Source: Lepiota brunneoincarnata (Eukaryota > Basidiomycota > Agaricomycetes > Agaricales > Agaricaceae). Taken from it: a DNA stretch of 64,000 nt. The stretch is taken from the NCBI GenBank assembly GCA_023014365.1, contig JAEBUN010000006.1, positions 310,001-374,000 on the forward strand, given 5' to 3'. The notes beneath the pieces are model-generated. The model saw only the letters and a list, made by a program, of their open reading frames with translations, did not search any database and was not told the DNA's origin. Positions 35,953-46,280 of this stretch are shown piece after piece; within the stretch, counting starts at the first letter, position 1, and each line of letters opens with the position of its first letter. The translations under genes were made by a program, and so were the position numbers.

Positions 35953-37706
35953 GATATAGACCGTGCGTTAGCGAGAAGGGGAGTGATAGGATGTGAACGG
36001 GGTTTTTTTTTAAGCACGGTCCAGAACCCCTGTCCGTGTACTTCTCGGAACCACGCCCCTGTGAATACAAATATATTGTCATGCTGATCGCATTGTGTCA
36101 CGGAAGACAAGTCCACACAGAGTGAGTGGAATCCAGAAGCCGCTCTCGACTAGAGAAAATGCCGTCTCTCATGTTTGAGAATTGAATTGCATGGCTTCTA
36201 GGGAGCCTAAGACTCGACCAGATCGCACGTAGGAGGGAGCGAAATCAACATCATAGCTCAGCGCCATCAGCAGACCAATCAATCACTAAAGCGAATGCAC
36301 GTGGCAACATAGACTAGCCCTCTTCGCTCCGTTGCATCGCAAAAATAGCCTGCAGAGAGTGGGGTCGGTTGTAAAACACATTCCCCAAATTGTGACGTTT
36401 AAGCGGTCGGTTGCTATCATTCGGGCACAGTATAAGCACATCTCAGTTTGGACGTTTGTATTAAAACTTGAACGATTTGAGGAGCAGCGAAGCAGACTAT
36501 CAGAATGCGTGGGACCCGCGGCCTTCACCACACTGGAAATATCCACTCGTTCTTCCTACTGTCTGCCGCAACCAAGGCTGTCGCCGACACCACTCTTCAA
36601 TGATATCCCAACAATTTTTGACAAAGAGAAACCGGGAGCTGGGCGCCGGCTCCCAACCCAACCCTGCTACCCATTCAATTCTGAAACCAATCACGCTGTC
36701 GTTCTTCAGTGTCAACATGATGGACCTGAGACTAGGCAAAAGCGCATTACTCTTGGGAAACGAAGGCAACCGCTCCTGGCTCGGCCTTCGCAAAAGAAAA
36801 TGCCGAGTCGGAAGGAAGAGCCCAATAATCTGGATGATATTAAAATGGTACCACCCAATGATGATGTAGGATGATGTCCATCTTCACACATCAACTTTTT
36901 CTTCAATCAAGTCACGATGGCGTCGACTCTTGGGGCGAATCAAGGCTTCCCCACAGGACCGCGAGTAACCGAACGCTTCCATGCTGCCTCGTTGCCGGAA
37001 GGGGTAGTTCTCTGACTGAGTCACCTCGGAAAATTTTGTTCTCTTTTCCAAGACTCGGGCGGTTATTTTCCCGTGGACGCCGCGAACCCAGGGCTCATCG
37101 CTTCGGAGGCTTTTGCGAGAGAATGAAAGGAAGAAGCAGGCAGAACTGGCACACGCACACACACATGTACAAGTCTGGCGTGCCGCGAGGACGACGCACA
37201 CTTGTGGGCGGATGTTCATCGATTTACCAAATGGTTCTGATGAATAGCCGAGGCGCAGTTCGGGGTTTGCATGAGATGAAACACCGATCCCCCGCGAGAT
37301 AGTTTGGGTGATACAGATTTGGTATGATCGCCACTCAGCGCATCCCCCTGGTACCGAATTGTGCGTCCTGAGGCGCAAGATAGACCGTTGGCTGAACTGC
37401 ATTTCTCACTCTGCCAGATCTCAGACCGGGGTGATGAGATGGGTCTCTCTCATCGTATCTAGGTCCCTTGACGCAAGGCATGGTAAAAAGGGTGTAATTC
37501 ATGGAAACCTGCTTATCCAATACCGCGACCCGTGCGGAATATACGCATCTACATCAGTATGGACATGCCGATCTTAGAACTTCCTGAGTTATCCAAGCAA
37601 AAGACAGGTTGACGGCGCACTTCAGCAATAATATTAATACACTGAACTGGTTCGGCCTAGAGGTAATGCTCCGCAAGCGTGGGTGCGCGGCCGGTTGCAT
37701 CAGCCT
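35953..37706. other. Large intergenic region, 1.75 kb
   Basis: No supported gene. Several long open frames exist (for example plus 36332-36874, minus 36884-37402) but show no family motif, no believable splice partners and unusual composition. A short CA run lies near 37150. Could hold a non-coding RNA, a decayed element or distal regulatory DNA. Confidence 0.4.
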
Positions 37707-38902
37707 TTAGTCGTCATCAATATCCATACCCTTCGCTTTACGTTTTTCTATACGTTCTTGCATCACTTTGCGTGCATCTTCTTGGGCCTTTGATAGGAGC
37801 CCGCCCTTCGCTAGCGCTACGAGAAGTGCGTGAGCGAGGCCAACGTGATTGTGTCGACGAAGACTATTCTCGAACTGAATATCATATGTCAAATTATATT
37901 ACTCAGATGATGGAGGGGCGCTGCACTTACGGCCCAGCGTTCCCGCTTCGCGTTCTCATTGCTTATTGTAGCATAGGCATCTGCGGCTTTGGCAGCGTTA
38001 CCTGATGATTGGTGCTGCTCTAGCTGCGATTGGAACAAAGGCAGAGGATCGTCTCTGAGCGCCAGCAAGCTGAACTCCAACTATAGGGCGGAATAAGCAT
38101 GGTGTCCAAAAAGGCACTATGCGAATTTACCGAGCCAACGGGATATGTATTTATACGAGCCTCGATCACTTCGCTAACAATCGTCACCTAATAAGTCACA
38201 GTCAACAAGAGGAATGTGAAAAACTCACCGTGCTTTTTTGACCCAACCCTCACCCCCTTCCTCGTAGGGACCATGGCGGATGGCATGTGGTTTCAAACCG
38301 TCCAGCTCGTACAATGCACCCATAAACGGAAGATAGACTATGAAGTGGTAAGCGTCTTCGGACTTTTTGGGCAATCCAAGTCCATCCAATGAAAAGGCAT
38401 TGGGAGGTGATAGTGCATTATGGGCCTCCCTGAGCCAATCGGAGCTGGTAATGGCGAGCCCGCGCGTCTGCGGATCCAGTTCATTTGCAAAGGACATGAG
38501 TTCCTGCAACTGAGGGCCAGTTGTAAGACCAGGAATGTTCCCGAGGGCATTCATGACGGCCAAGGTAGCACAAGCATTGTTGACGACCTGATGTGCGAAA
38601 AACCCAGTGAAGTCGGGGTCATATCCTCCGCCAGAAGTCGCCGAAGCACTTGTTGATGTTGTGGGGACCCATTTAAACAGAAAGACTAATGCATGAATAG
38701 GTTGAAGAGCAGCTAACGATTCTGCATCAAGAGAGTATAAGTCATCTACTATCAATGGGACACCGAGTGTTTTCAGGAGTTCACTAAGCAAGACGTCAAT
38801 CCGGAACCAGGGAAGAGCTTGGGGAGCGAAGAGGGCGTACGTGAAGACTCCAGGATCGGATTCTGTCAATTGCCAGCCGCTAGAGTCATCGTCGCCTGAC
38901 AT
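37707..38902 (-). CDS. Ubiquitin carboxyl-terminal hydrolase UCH37/UCHL5-like
   Basis: Cysteine protease that removes ubiquitin, normally bound to the proteasome or INO80 complex. The N-terminus GWQLTESDPGVFTYAL is the UCH family start. Catalytic residues are all visible: glutamine and cysteine in HQVVNNACAT, histidine in EDAYHFIVYLPFMGALYELD, and aspartate in ALYELDGLKP. Exon 2 (EVIEARINTYPVGS) leads to the C-terminal ULD region (FSLLALRDDPLPLFQSQL, WAFENSLRRHNHVGLAHALL), which marks UCH37 rather than UCHL1/3. It ends with MDIDDD, TAA at 37707-37709. Active enzyme likely. The start ATG is at 38902. Divergent with MED31, 126 bases between starts. Confidence 0.92.
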
Positions 38903-39028
38903 TTCTCTGACTTGTCTGGTTAAAAAGTGTGAAAATGGTATGCGAGCAGCGACGCGTGGCCCATCTTATCATGTGACACGGTGTTGGTGAATGTCCCTGA
39001 ATTAAATCAACCTCTTTGTCTCTTCCAC

Positions 39029-39460
39029 ATGAGCGGTCCTGACATTCAGGCTCAGGGCTCGCCCACTGACGAGCAAAAAGCCGCAAACCGTGCTCGGTTT
39101 GAGCTCGAGCTCGAGTTCGTCCAGTCCCTGGCCAATCCATTCTATCTCCAGTCTCTGGCGCAACAGAATATTCTCGAACAAGCGGCTTTCGTGAATTTCT
39201 TGGAATATCTTCTTTATTGGAAAGAGAAGGATTATGCTCGGTTTATCCAGTGTGCACCACTCTCGCAATTCTGTATGCATATGCTCACCATTTTCGTTAG
39301 TTATCCACATGCCCTGCATCACTTGGAACTCCTGCAGCATGCCCGCTTCCGGTCTGAGATGAAAAAGGACGACTACTTCAGAGAGTTTTTACATCAGAAA
39401 CAATTCGATCACTGGCGGACCTGGTACGAATTTCCGACCCATACTCCTGGGCAAGCATAA
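39029..39460 (+). CDS. MED31: Mediator complex subunit 31 (Soh1)
   Basis: Small, highly conserved subunit at the junction of the Mediator middle module. Two exons (39029-39249, 39301-39460) join in phase to 126 residues, the normal size. The MED31 domain covers most of it: ELEFVQSLANPFYLQSLAQQ, FVNFLEYLLYWKEKDYARFI and, across the intron, HYPHALHHLELLQHARFRSE, then DDYFREFLHQKQFDHWRTWY. ATG at 39029 (MSGPDIQAQ) begins a short disordered tail as in homologues; an upstream ATG at 38981 in the same frame adds 16 residues and is less likely. Third Mediator subunit in this window. Confidence 0.95.
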   Translation: MSGPDIQAQGSPTDEQKAANRARFELELEFVQSLANPFYLQSLAQQNILEQAAFVNFLEYLLYWKEKDYARFIQCAPLSQFCMHMLTIFVSYPHALHHLELLQHARFRSEMKKDDYFREFLHQKQFDHWRTWYEFPTHTPGQA

Positions 39461-40064
39461 TTAAAGTTATCTGCTATGGCGTAGGCGGGATTCGTCCCAT
39501 CCTGATTCAACGCATGCTGATCCCCCATCCGCGAAACTTGAAACAACCGATCAAGATACTACAATGTCGTCAGGAATATAAACGTGCCTTGTTCGTGCCT
39601 ATCATTCCGCGGATTCCCTTCGGTGGTGTCGGATGGTATCATACTTTGGACAGCTGGGCACCTCCCGGGTCGTAATGAGGTACCAAGGCATGCCGCCCCT
39701 GGATGGGTACGGAGGTTTTGGTGGGACAAAGTGACGCGCTCGCGGACTTACGAGTGGGTTAATGAGAACACAGGGTGTTATCCATCTGTGAACAGAGAAT
39801 CGTCCTGGTTGTAAAGGTTTGAGTATCTTGGCTAGAAGCCACGTGGGCTTGACAGTAGAATATCGTCGTACTTCCAAGTCAATCCTGTGGGTATCAATCC
39901 CCTCGTGTAGAATCTATTACACTCTCCAATAATGTATTGGTTACGGGGTTGTGCCCATGTGTGCAAGCATGGACGTGCATGTAGGGTGGGAAAATGATGG
40001 GCGTCAGTGACAGAAATGTCCAGCTCTCTACGCGTGTCACCTTGAACTCTATGCGTAATGGACT
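39461..40064. other. Intergenic region, about 600 bases
   Basis: Between MED31 and the transporter on the same strand; should contain the MED31 terminator and transporter promoter. Nothing specific recognised. Confidence 0.4.
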
Positions 40065-42185
40065 ATGGACCAACACCGCTACTCTGACAGTACTGGATAT
40101 GTACACAATACCGATCCTTCTCAAGAAGCCGAACCTTTCCCAAACACGCATGGTCACCATCCGCAAAATGTACACCTTGCAACATTGGGGGAGAAGAAAC
40201 GTCTGTGGTGGCGGAATGCAGTAATTAACACTGTATTTATCCTATCTTGGTGCGTGATATTGCATCTGTCTTTCAACGGCCCAACATCTGACTCGTCTGG
40301 GGTGCCTTAGGTTTCTGTTTGCTACGGTTCTATCCGTATACAACAAATGGATGTTCGCGACAACCCGCTACGGATTCCCTGCACCACTCTTTGTTACTAC
40401 TATGCACATGTTTGTGCAATTCACTCTCGTTGCAGTCCTCCGCTTCGCATGGCCAGCCCACTTTCGTCCCACGCGAACACCCACGGGTAAAGAATATGGG
40501 TAAGTCAACCTATCTGGTCGTTTCGGTTGAAAAAAAAATTGCCAGGCAACTACATCATCAGGCTGCGGTGTTGCGTATCTGCTCGTTGTCAACCTTGCCG
40601 AATCTTCCGAACATCTCAAGGGCTGCTGCGGAAATGGCTGTCAACCATGCCGTATTATCCACAGGCCCTACCAACCTGTAAATGGCAGTGACCAGAATGT
40701 TCGTGGCTGCAATCTAGTTGTCCAGGCTGACGGCATGAACCCCGTGTCCTGCTCTTTTCGCTACCATGCTTATGCCTCGGCGGTGATATGCCCAAGATGC
40801 CTTGACCTCGACCTGCATTCAGTTCCCAACTTACCTGCGGCATTTGTACTGAGATTGCTTTTAGCCAAAAGGCGGTTCCGACGGCAGTTGCTACGAGCCT
40901 AGACATCGGTCTATCAAATCTCTCGTTGAAGACTATCACCCTTTCGTTCTACAGTACGCTGCGCGTTGTCAGAGTTAGGACGATGGGCTAACGTCAGGCT
41001 AATCCAGCTATGTGTAAATCATCATCCCTAATATTCGTACTGCTATTCGCCTTCCTATTTCGTTTGGAGATATTCTCCTGGAGACTAGTAGCGGTCATTT
41101 CCCTAATCTTCTCCGGCGTCCTACTCATGGTGGCAACGGAAACGCACTTTGTCCTTAATGGGTTCATTCTGGTCATCAGCGCAAGCGCTATAGGAGGTTT
41201 GCGTTGGAGTCTGACACAGATACTGTTGAAGAACAAAAAAATGGGATTCGACAATCCCGCTGGCACCATATACTGGCTGGCACCAATTATGGGCCTGTCC
41301 TTGGCCATCTTGAGCGCTATTTTTGAAGGATGGGGGACCCTGTTCCAGACCGAGTTCTTCTCAACTACGAGAATACTTGAAACAGTGTTCTTTTTAAGCG
41401 CGCCAGGGATTGTCGCATTCTGTATGGTTCTGAGCGAGTTCTAGTGCGTGCTCCGCCCTCTGGATGGGGCGCTGGAACCGATGATAAATCTTTCATAGCA
41501 TTATCCAGCGTACTGGGGTTGTTCCGATGTCAATTGCTGGGATTGCCAAGGAAGTGACGACTATATCGATCTCATCATGGTTCTTTGGAGACCGGCTGAC
41601 CCCATTAAATATTGTCGGTGTCGCGATCACTGTTTGCGGTGAGTCGCAAGGTGGACTTTAAGCGATTTTTACTGCTACTGAAACAACGTGGCCAGGTATC
41701 GCGCTGTTCACGTTCCATAAATACCACAAGTCGCTTGAATCAAATATTCCGCTGGATGCCCATGGTAACCCAGTAACGAGTGACGACGGCGATGGTAATG
41801 ATTTCACCGAAAGGGAGCCGAGGAGGAGGGATATCCCCGAAGAGGAGATACGGTTGACCTCTATGACAGATGACCAAGACGAGTTTGAAGAGGTGATTGG
41901 TATTTAACTGTGCACGGTTGTTGCCTGGGGCCGACACACAATACTGACGTCTCTTGGGTGTTGATTGGGTAGACTTTGTCGAGGAGTGGAGGTTCTGAGC
42001 TGCTATTTTCAGCTGATGGTGACGAGGATGCAGATGAAATTGGCAGCCTCCGGTCGTCCAAATTGAGATGGAACGCTGGCAGCAAGGAACCATCGGCAGG
42101 TGCTGCCAGACTAGAGGAGGCAAGTGCCACAGTTGCGCGTGAATCGATGGAGTTGGAGAGGATGTGGACGAGAGATCCAGTGTAA
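40065..42185 (+). CDS. Triose-phosphate/nucleotide-sugar transporter family protein (SLC35C2-like)
   Basis: Multi-pass Golgi or ER transporter of the TPT/EamA drug-metabolite superfamily. After a hydrophilic N-terminus (MDQHRYSDSTGYVHNT) the first membrane helix joins across an intron: NTVFILSWFLFATVLSVYNK, then WMFATTRYGFPAPLFVTTMH. Family core: PTAVATSLDIGLSNLSLKTI, TLSFYTMCKSSSLIFVLLFA, RLEIFSWRLVAVISLIFSGV, GGLRWSLTQILLKN, FDNPAGTIYWLAPIMGLSLA, TGVVPMSIAGIAKEV and FGDRLTPLNIVGVAITVCGI. The cytosolic tail is acidic and Ser-rich. One intron, 40500-40864, is 365 bases, seven times the usual length here. Transported substrate is unknown. Closest type by motif is SLC35C2/Ymd8, from memory of the family. 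Confidence 0.87.
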
Positions 42186-42225
42186 TGAAATTGGAATTGC
42201 TCCCTGATGCCAGAGTGATCTTGAT

Positions 42226-42262
<37 letters not shown>

Positions 42263-43328
42263 AGGTGTGATTTGTTGTCCTAGAGGGGTCTTCTGATCTA
42301 CCAAGAGGGAGATCTTGACATGATCAAGTTGAGGTGTGCTTCTTGTCTTTATTTGATTTGACGAGCCACGCGGCAGCTATCTGGTTACGAGAGAGAGGGA
42401 ATTGGGTTGTGGTGGTCATTGGGTGGGTGGGTGGTTGTTCAGGCTCGCTCAATCAGAATGGCTATCAAACACTACGATACTCATTGAGTCAGTGATAATT
42501 GTTCCTGATCGAGGTAGGTAAGATGTGTGAGCCGCTCTAGGCGGAGTCAAGGGCTGGGCCGATGAGCTCCTCACGACGTGAGGCGAATCGACAGACAGGG
42601 ATTGTTGTGACGGGTAGGAAATGGCGGCATCTGGCGAGGAACGCCGCGGGGGGAAGAGGACCACGTGAGATCACCCGATGGCCTATCTCACACACCGACA
42701 CGGCCTGGAGCCACACACCACACAACACCTGCTGCTTGCGAGCTATCTGCCAAGGGCATGCCATGGGGATCAACACCGACCGAACCGACTCGCCTCCCTT
42801 GGCCCACCCACCCCCTTGCACCCCCCCTCCCCCCTCGACCACCCACAGACCCCCACCAGCGCTGTTTTAGTCAGCAGGCCAGAGTAAGGTGTGGGGATGG
42901 GAAGACGTAAAGGGCCCACCCACACGAATCAAACTCATCAGTTGGATACCGTCCTAAGCGACGCGGGGCGTCTGCCAACCAACTCACCCACTCTGAAACG
43001 GCTGGAGAAGGCCGGAGTGTCTAGTTCGGGCGGGTTTGGCGTCGTAGTGGGCTGTGTGAATTTTTGATCTCTAAGGGCTCTTCCTTTTAGGTCGGGACGA
43101 GATCCGATCGGACACTGTTGGCAAGACGCTACACAAGCAGCCCTTATGTGGCCCTAATGATAGAAGGTAACGCATTTCTGTCATCCCGGCTGTGTTTTCA
43201 AGGTTGATTTTCTGCCACCTTACTTTTCGGTCAGTCCGTTACACCGTGACCACCGCTATTCTTTCTCAAGCTATATAGCTCGCAGTCCACCCATACCACA
43301 TCTGATTCCTATTTCTGTTCAGCTCCCG
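42186..43328. other. Intergenic region of about 1.1 kb
   Basis: Holds a (GA)n microsatellite at its left end and a C-rich stretch around 42785-42855. The right part should be the promoter of the Zn2Cys6 gene. No coding exon supported. Confidence 0.4.
42228..42258. repeat. (GA)n microsatellite
   Basis: Thirty-one bases of uninterrupted alternating G and A, 43 bases downstream of the transporter stop codon, so probably in its 3' UTR. Confidence 0.95.
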
Positions 43329-44831
43329 ATGGAAGACACTTTTCAATTCATTATAGAATCCCCTCAGCACAACACCGGCCACAAGAAGCGCCCTCGTCTC
43401 GTAACCTCTTGTGATAACTGGTATGTGTCCTCGCCCTCTTTCTCAGAGCGTCCCCCCCCTTCGTCTTGACCTCCAACACACACACACAACTTTAGCCGTC
43501 TCAAGAAGATCAAGTGTCTCCAGCCGTCTCCAGAGACCAAATGCGAAGCCTGCAAGGCCGCCAAGATCCCCTGCCGTTTCAAGGATAGGGAGAGATATTT
43601 TGCAGAGCGGAGTCGAGCTATCGCAGGTCCCAATGCAGCCTCCGCATACACCCTCGACCAGAGGTGAGTAAGCATTTCCTCCCAGATCTCTCCCCCCTTC
43701 ATTGCTGATCATTCCAGGACGGATTCCCGTGGCTCCCTTGATGCCTTCTCTGTCTCTTCTGGCTCCTCCAGCCCATCCATATCCTCCCACTCTAATCCCC
43801 GCTCGAGCCCCCACTCTCCAAAGACATCCAGCGGTTTAGTCTCCGCAGACGAGCCCAACGGCCGCTATACGCCCTACGGCGCAGAAACACGGCGGCCGTC
43901 AGAATACTCCAGGTGAGTGCCCCACCCACTCACACCCATTTTGGTCCCTGCCCCCCCCCGGTCCTTCGAGTGCTCACGACCCCACCATAGACATACCAAT
44001 TCCTCGTCGATATCATCTTATCACTCAAGGAACGGTTCGATGGGATATAATAACATTGTTGGTCCTGGTTCCGTTGAGATTCTCCGGCAGATACATAACA
44101 CCTACCCACAACAGCCAATGGACTCGCGCTATATTCACCTCTTCGACTCGGAGCACCCCCAACGCCCCCACCCAACTCTCATGCCCCATTTCCTTCAGCT
44201 ATTCTTCGACCACTATGGCTCAGAGTTCACTTTTATCACATATGAGGAGACGCTTGGGAAATTCTGGGAGCAAAGGTTGTCCCCTCTCCTGTCGAATTGT
44301 ATTGCGGCAATGGCAGCGAGGTGTGCTTGCTTTGCTCTGTCCACCCTGATCCCTCCTTAAATTTCTTATAGATATACCAACATCCCTGAACTCGTAGTAC
44401 GAGGTCTCCACGACGTTACCGAGACGTACGCAGATAATGCCAAGGTGCGAAGCGAGAGGGCTCCCACTACAACCGCTTGTTTACCGATGGCTAATCACCC
44501 CTCCTCCTCCACCTTAGACTATTCTCACTTCCATCGCACATATGTCAACGATGGACACCCTGCATGCGGTCATGCTGTTGTCATGGTCAGAATACAAGAA
44601 CGACCGGATACCTGGTAAGGCCTCGATCGATCTTTCTTCTCTTGGCATGGTGTATCCTAATACCCGGCAATAGGTTTCCGACATTACTGCCAGATGGCCA
44701 TGAGGATGGCTATGGATTTGGGTCTCTCGGACCAGAATCCTCCAGGTCACATACCTGAGAGTGAACGCAACCGTCGCCGTGCCACCTGGGCCAGTATCAT
44801 ACAACTTCATCTTACTTCGCAAGCCCGATAA
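43329..44831 (+). CDS. Zn2Cys6 fungal transcription factor, apparently shortened
   Basis: Seven exons (43329-43420, 43496-43663, 43718-43912, 43991-44320, 44372-44444, 44518-44614, 44674-44831) join in phase to 370 residues. The binuclear zinc cluster spans exons 1-2: CDNCRLKKIKC, then KCEACKAAKIPC, all six cysteines present, with basic spacing. A Ser-rich linker follows, then the start of the fungal_trans middle domain: MPHFLQLFFDHYGSEFTFIT, LLSNCIAAMAARYTNIPELV, HYCQMAMRMAMDLGL, and SERNRRRATWASIIQLHLTS. The protein stops at TAA 44829-44831 just where homologues continue. The next frame over continues NRLINPSTRADTRFI, suggesting a one-base frameshift or a missed splice. Nuclear regulator; targets unknown. 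Confidence 0.8.
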
Positions 44832-46280
44832 TCGGCTAATTAATCCCTCCACGCGCGCTGACACTCGATTTATATAATGGAAGCAAAAACCGCTGAGCGT
44901 GTTCGAACCCCTCTGTCTGTCAACCGTCTCTTTCGTTCTTCAAAGTTTTTCTGGATTAGTATCACACACACCACTACACTATATTTGCTCGTAATCGTAG
45001 GATTAATGTCATTCACTAGCAGGCCAAGTCATACACGCAAGACGTTTGTTTGTCATGGCTTCACGGCGAAGTCTTACTGCCGAGTGCTGGAGATACGGCT
45101 ACTTAGGTAACGGCAACTTTTATGCAGTGATAGTTATAGTTCTGCGGCGACGCATTCTTCTGTCAATCTTTTGCATATTCCGAGCGCAGCGGGGCTAATA
45201 AGTTTTCGATTGATGGATGTGTAGAGATATAACAAGTTGTGCATCAAGGGACCCAGAAGTATGGAGCTATAAATACATTATTCCATGTTTGCAAGGAAGC
45301 CCAACGCTCAAACGGCGACGTGGAGAGTGTGGTAGCTCTTCGGCAAGATCTATGTACGACGAGAACTTTGTGTGACAAGATTGGGATGAAGCAAATTCCG
45401 GCTGGATAGACGCTCACAAACTGATGACTCCACCAAACTCCCTGGCAGCTGTGACGACATCGTGGATAGGGAGGTGGCGGTTGTCATTCCCAGGCCTTTT
45501 TTCTTTTTCTTTTTTTTCTTTCAGATTGCAAAAGCTAGATTTGGGTTATGCCGGCTCGGAACCAGCCTCAAATAACCATCGTCGCAGCTTGCTCATACGA
45601 TAAGGTAGGTACGAAATGAGCGGATGTCTGGGCCTTGTTACAGCTCAAAATAGCTGTGGGTATGCGGATTAGCGATTTTGAGGTTCGGGGACGGCAAGGG
45701 AGAGATGAAACGCTATACGGTTCCCGAAGAAGCCGATGGCGTTCCACAGCAGGCCCTGGGGCTGTTCTATTGTTCCTTCTTTCCGTGCTTGACGAACGAA
45801 AAGCTCTCTCTCTCTCTGTCTCTGTCTCTCTGGTTCGCGGCGCGACACTACGCTGCTCTCGCCGATGACCCGGAATCTGGTCGGCCAAAGTGTAATAAAG
45901 ATCACTGCTGATCAGAGCTCATCATGGCATTGCTGTCGAAAAGTATGTGTCGCACGGCCCCTGCTGCGACCCATTTATTCCCGCTTAATTTCCTTGGGCG
46001 GGACGAGCTGGGCGGAGTATGAATCTACCGTATTTTGACAAGTCACGAGCCCTGCTCAGCGCCAGCGACCACATGCAGCTGTCAAAAATCACTTGCCCAT
46101 CAGCCCATCATCATGCTCATGCTCAAGATGGATGATCATATACTTACCCAAAAGACCTGGACACCGCTTGCTGGATCAACGGTGGCTTGACGGCCAGCAA
46201 CTGCTCCGCCCTATGTACCTTTAGTCTACCATGAGCGCAACGCTGTGTTTTATCTCTCTCCGCTACTAGCCAAACCAACC
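44832..46280. other. Intergenic region of about 1.45 kb
   Basis: No gene supported. Contains an imperfect (CT)n run at about 45804-45831. The first 50 bases may include decayed coding sequence of the upstream regulator. Confidence 0.4.
45804..45831. repeat. Imperfect (CT)n microsatellite
   Basis: Alternating C and T with two G substitutions over about 28 bases, in intergenic DNA. Confidence 0.85.

Noticed and set aside
36332..36874. 180-codon plus-strand frame, and a 172-codon minus frame at 36884-37402
   Set aside because: No motif, no splice partners and no resemblance to known families; kept only as part of an unexplained intergenic stretch.
40550..40870. Open frame through the long transporter intron, as possible extra exon
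   Set aside because: Direct joining of 40499 to 40865 gives the continuous family sequence; the extra frame has no similarity to transporters and ends in a stop.
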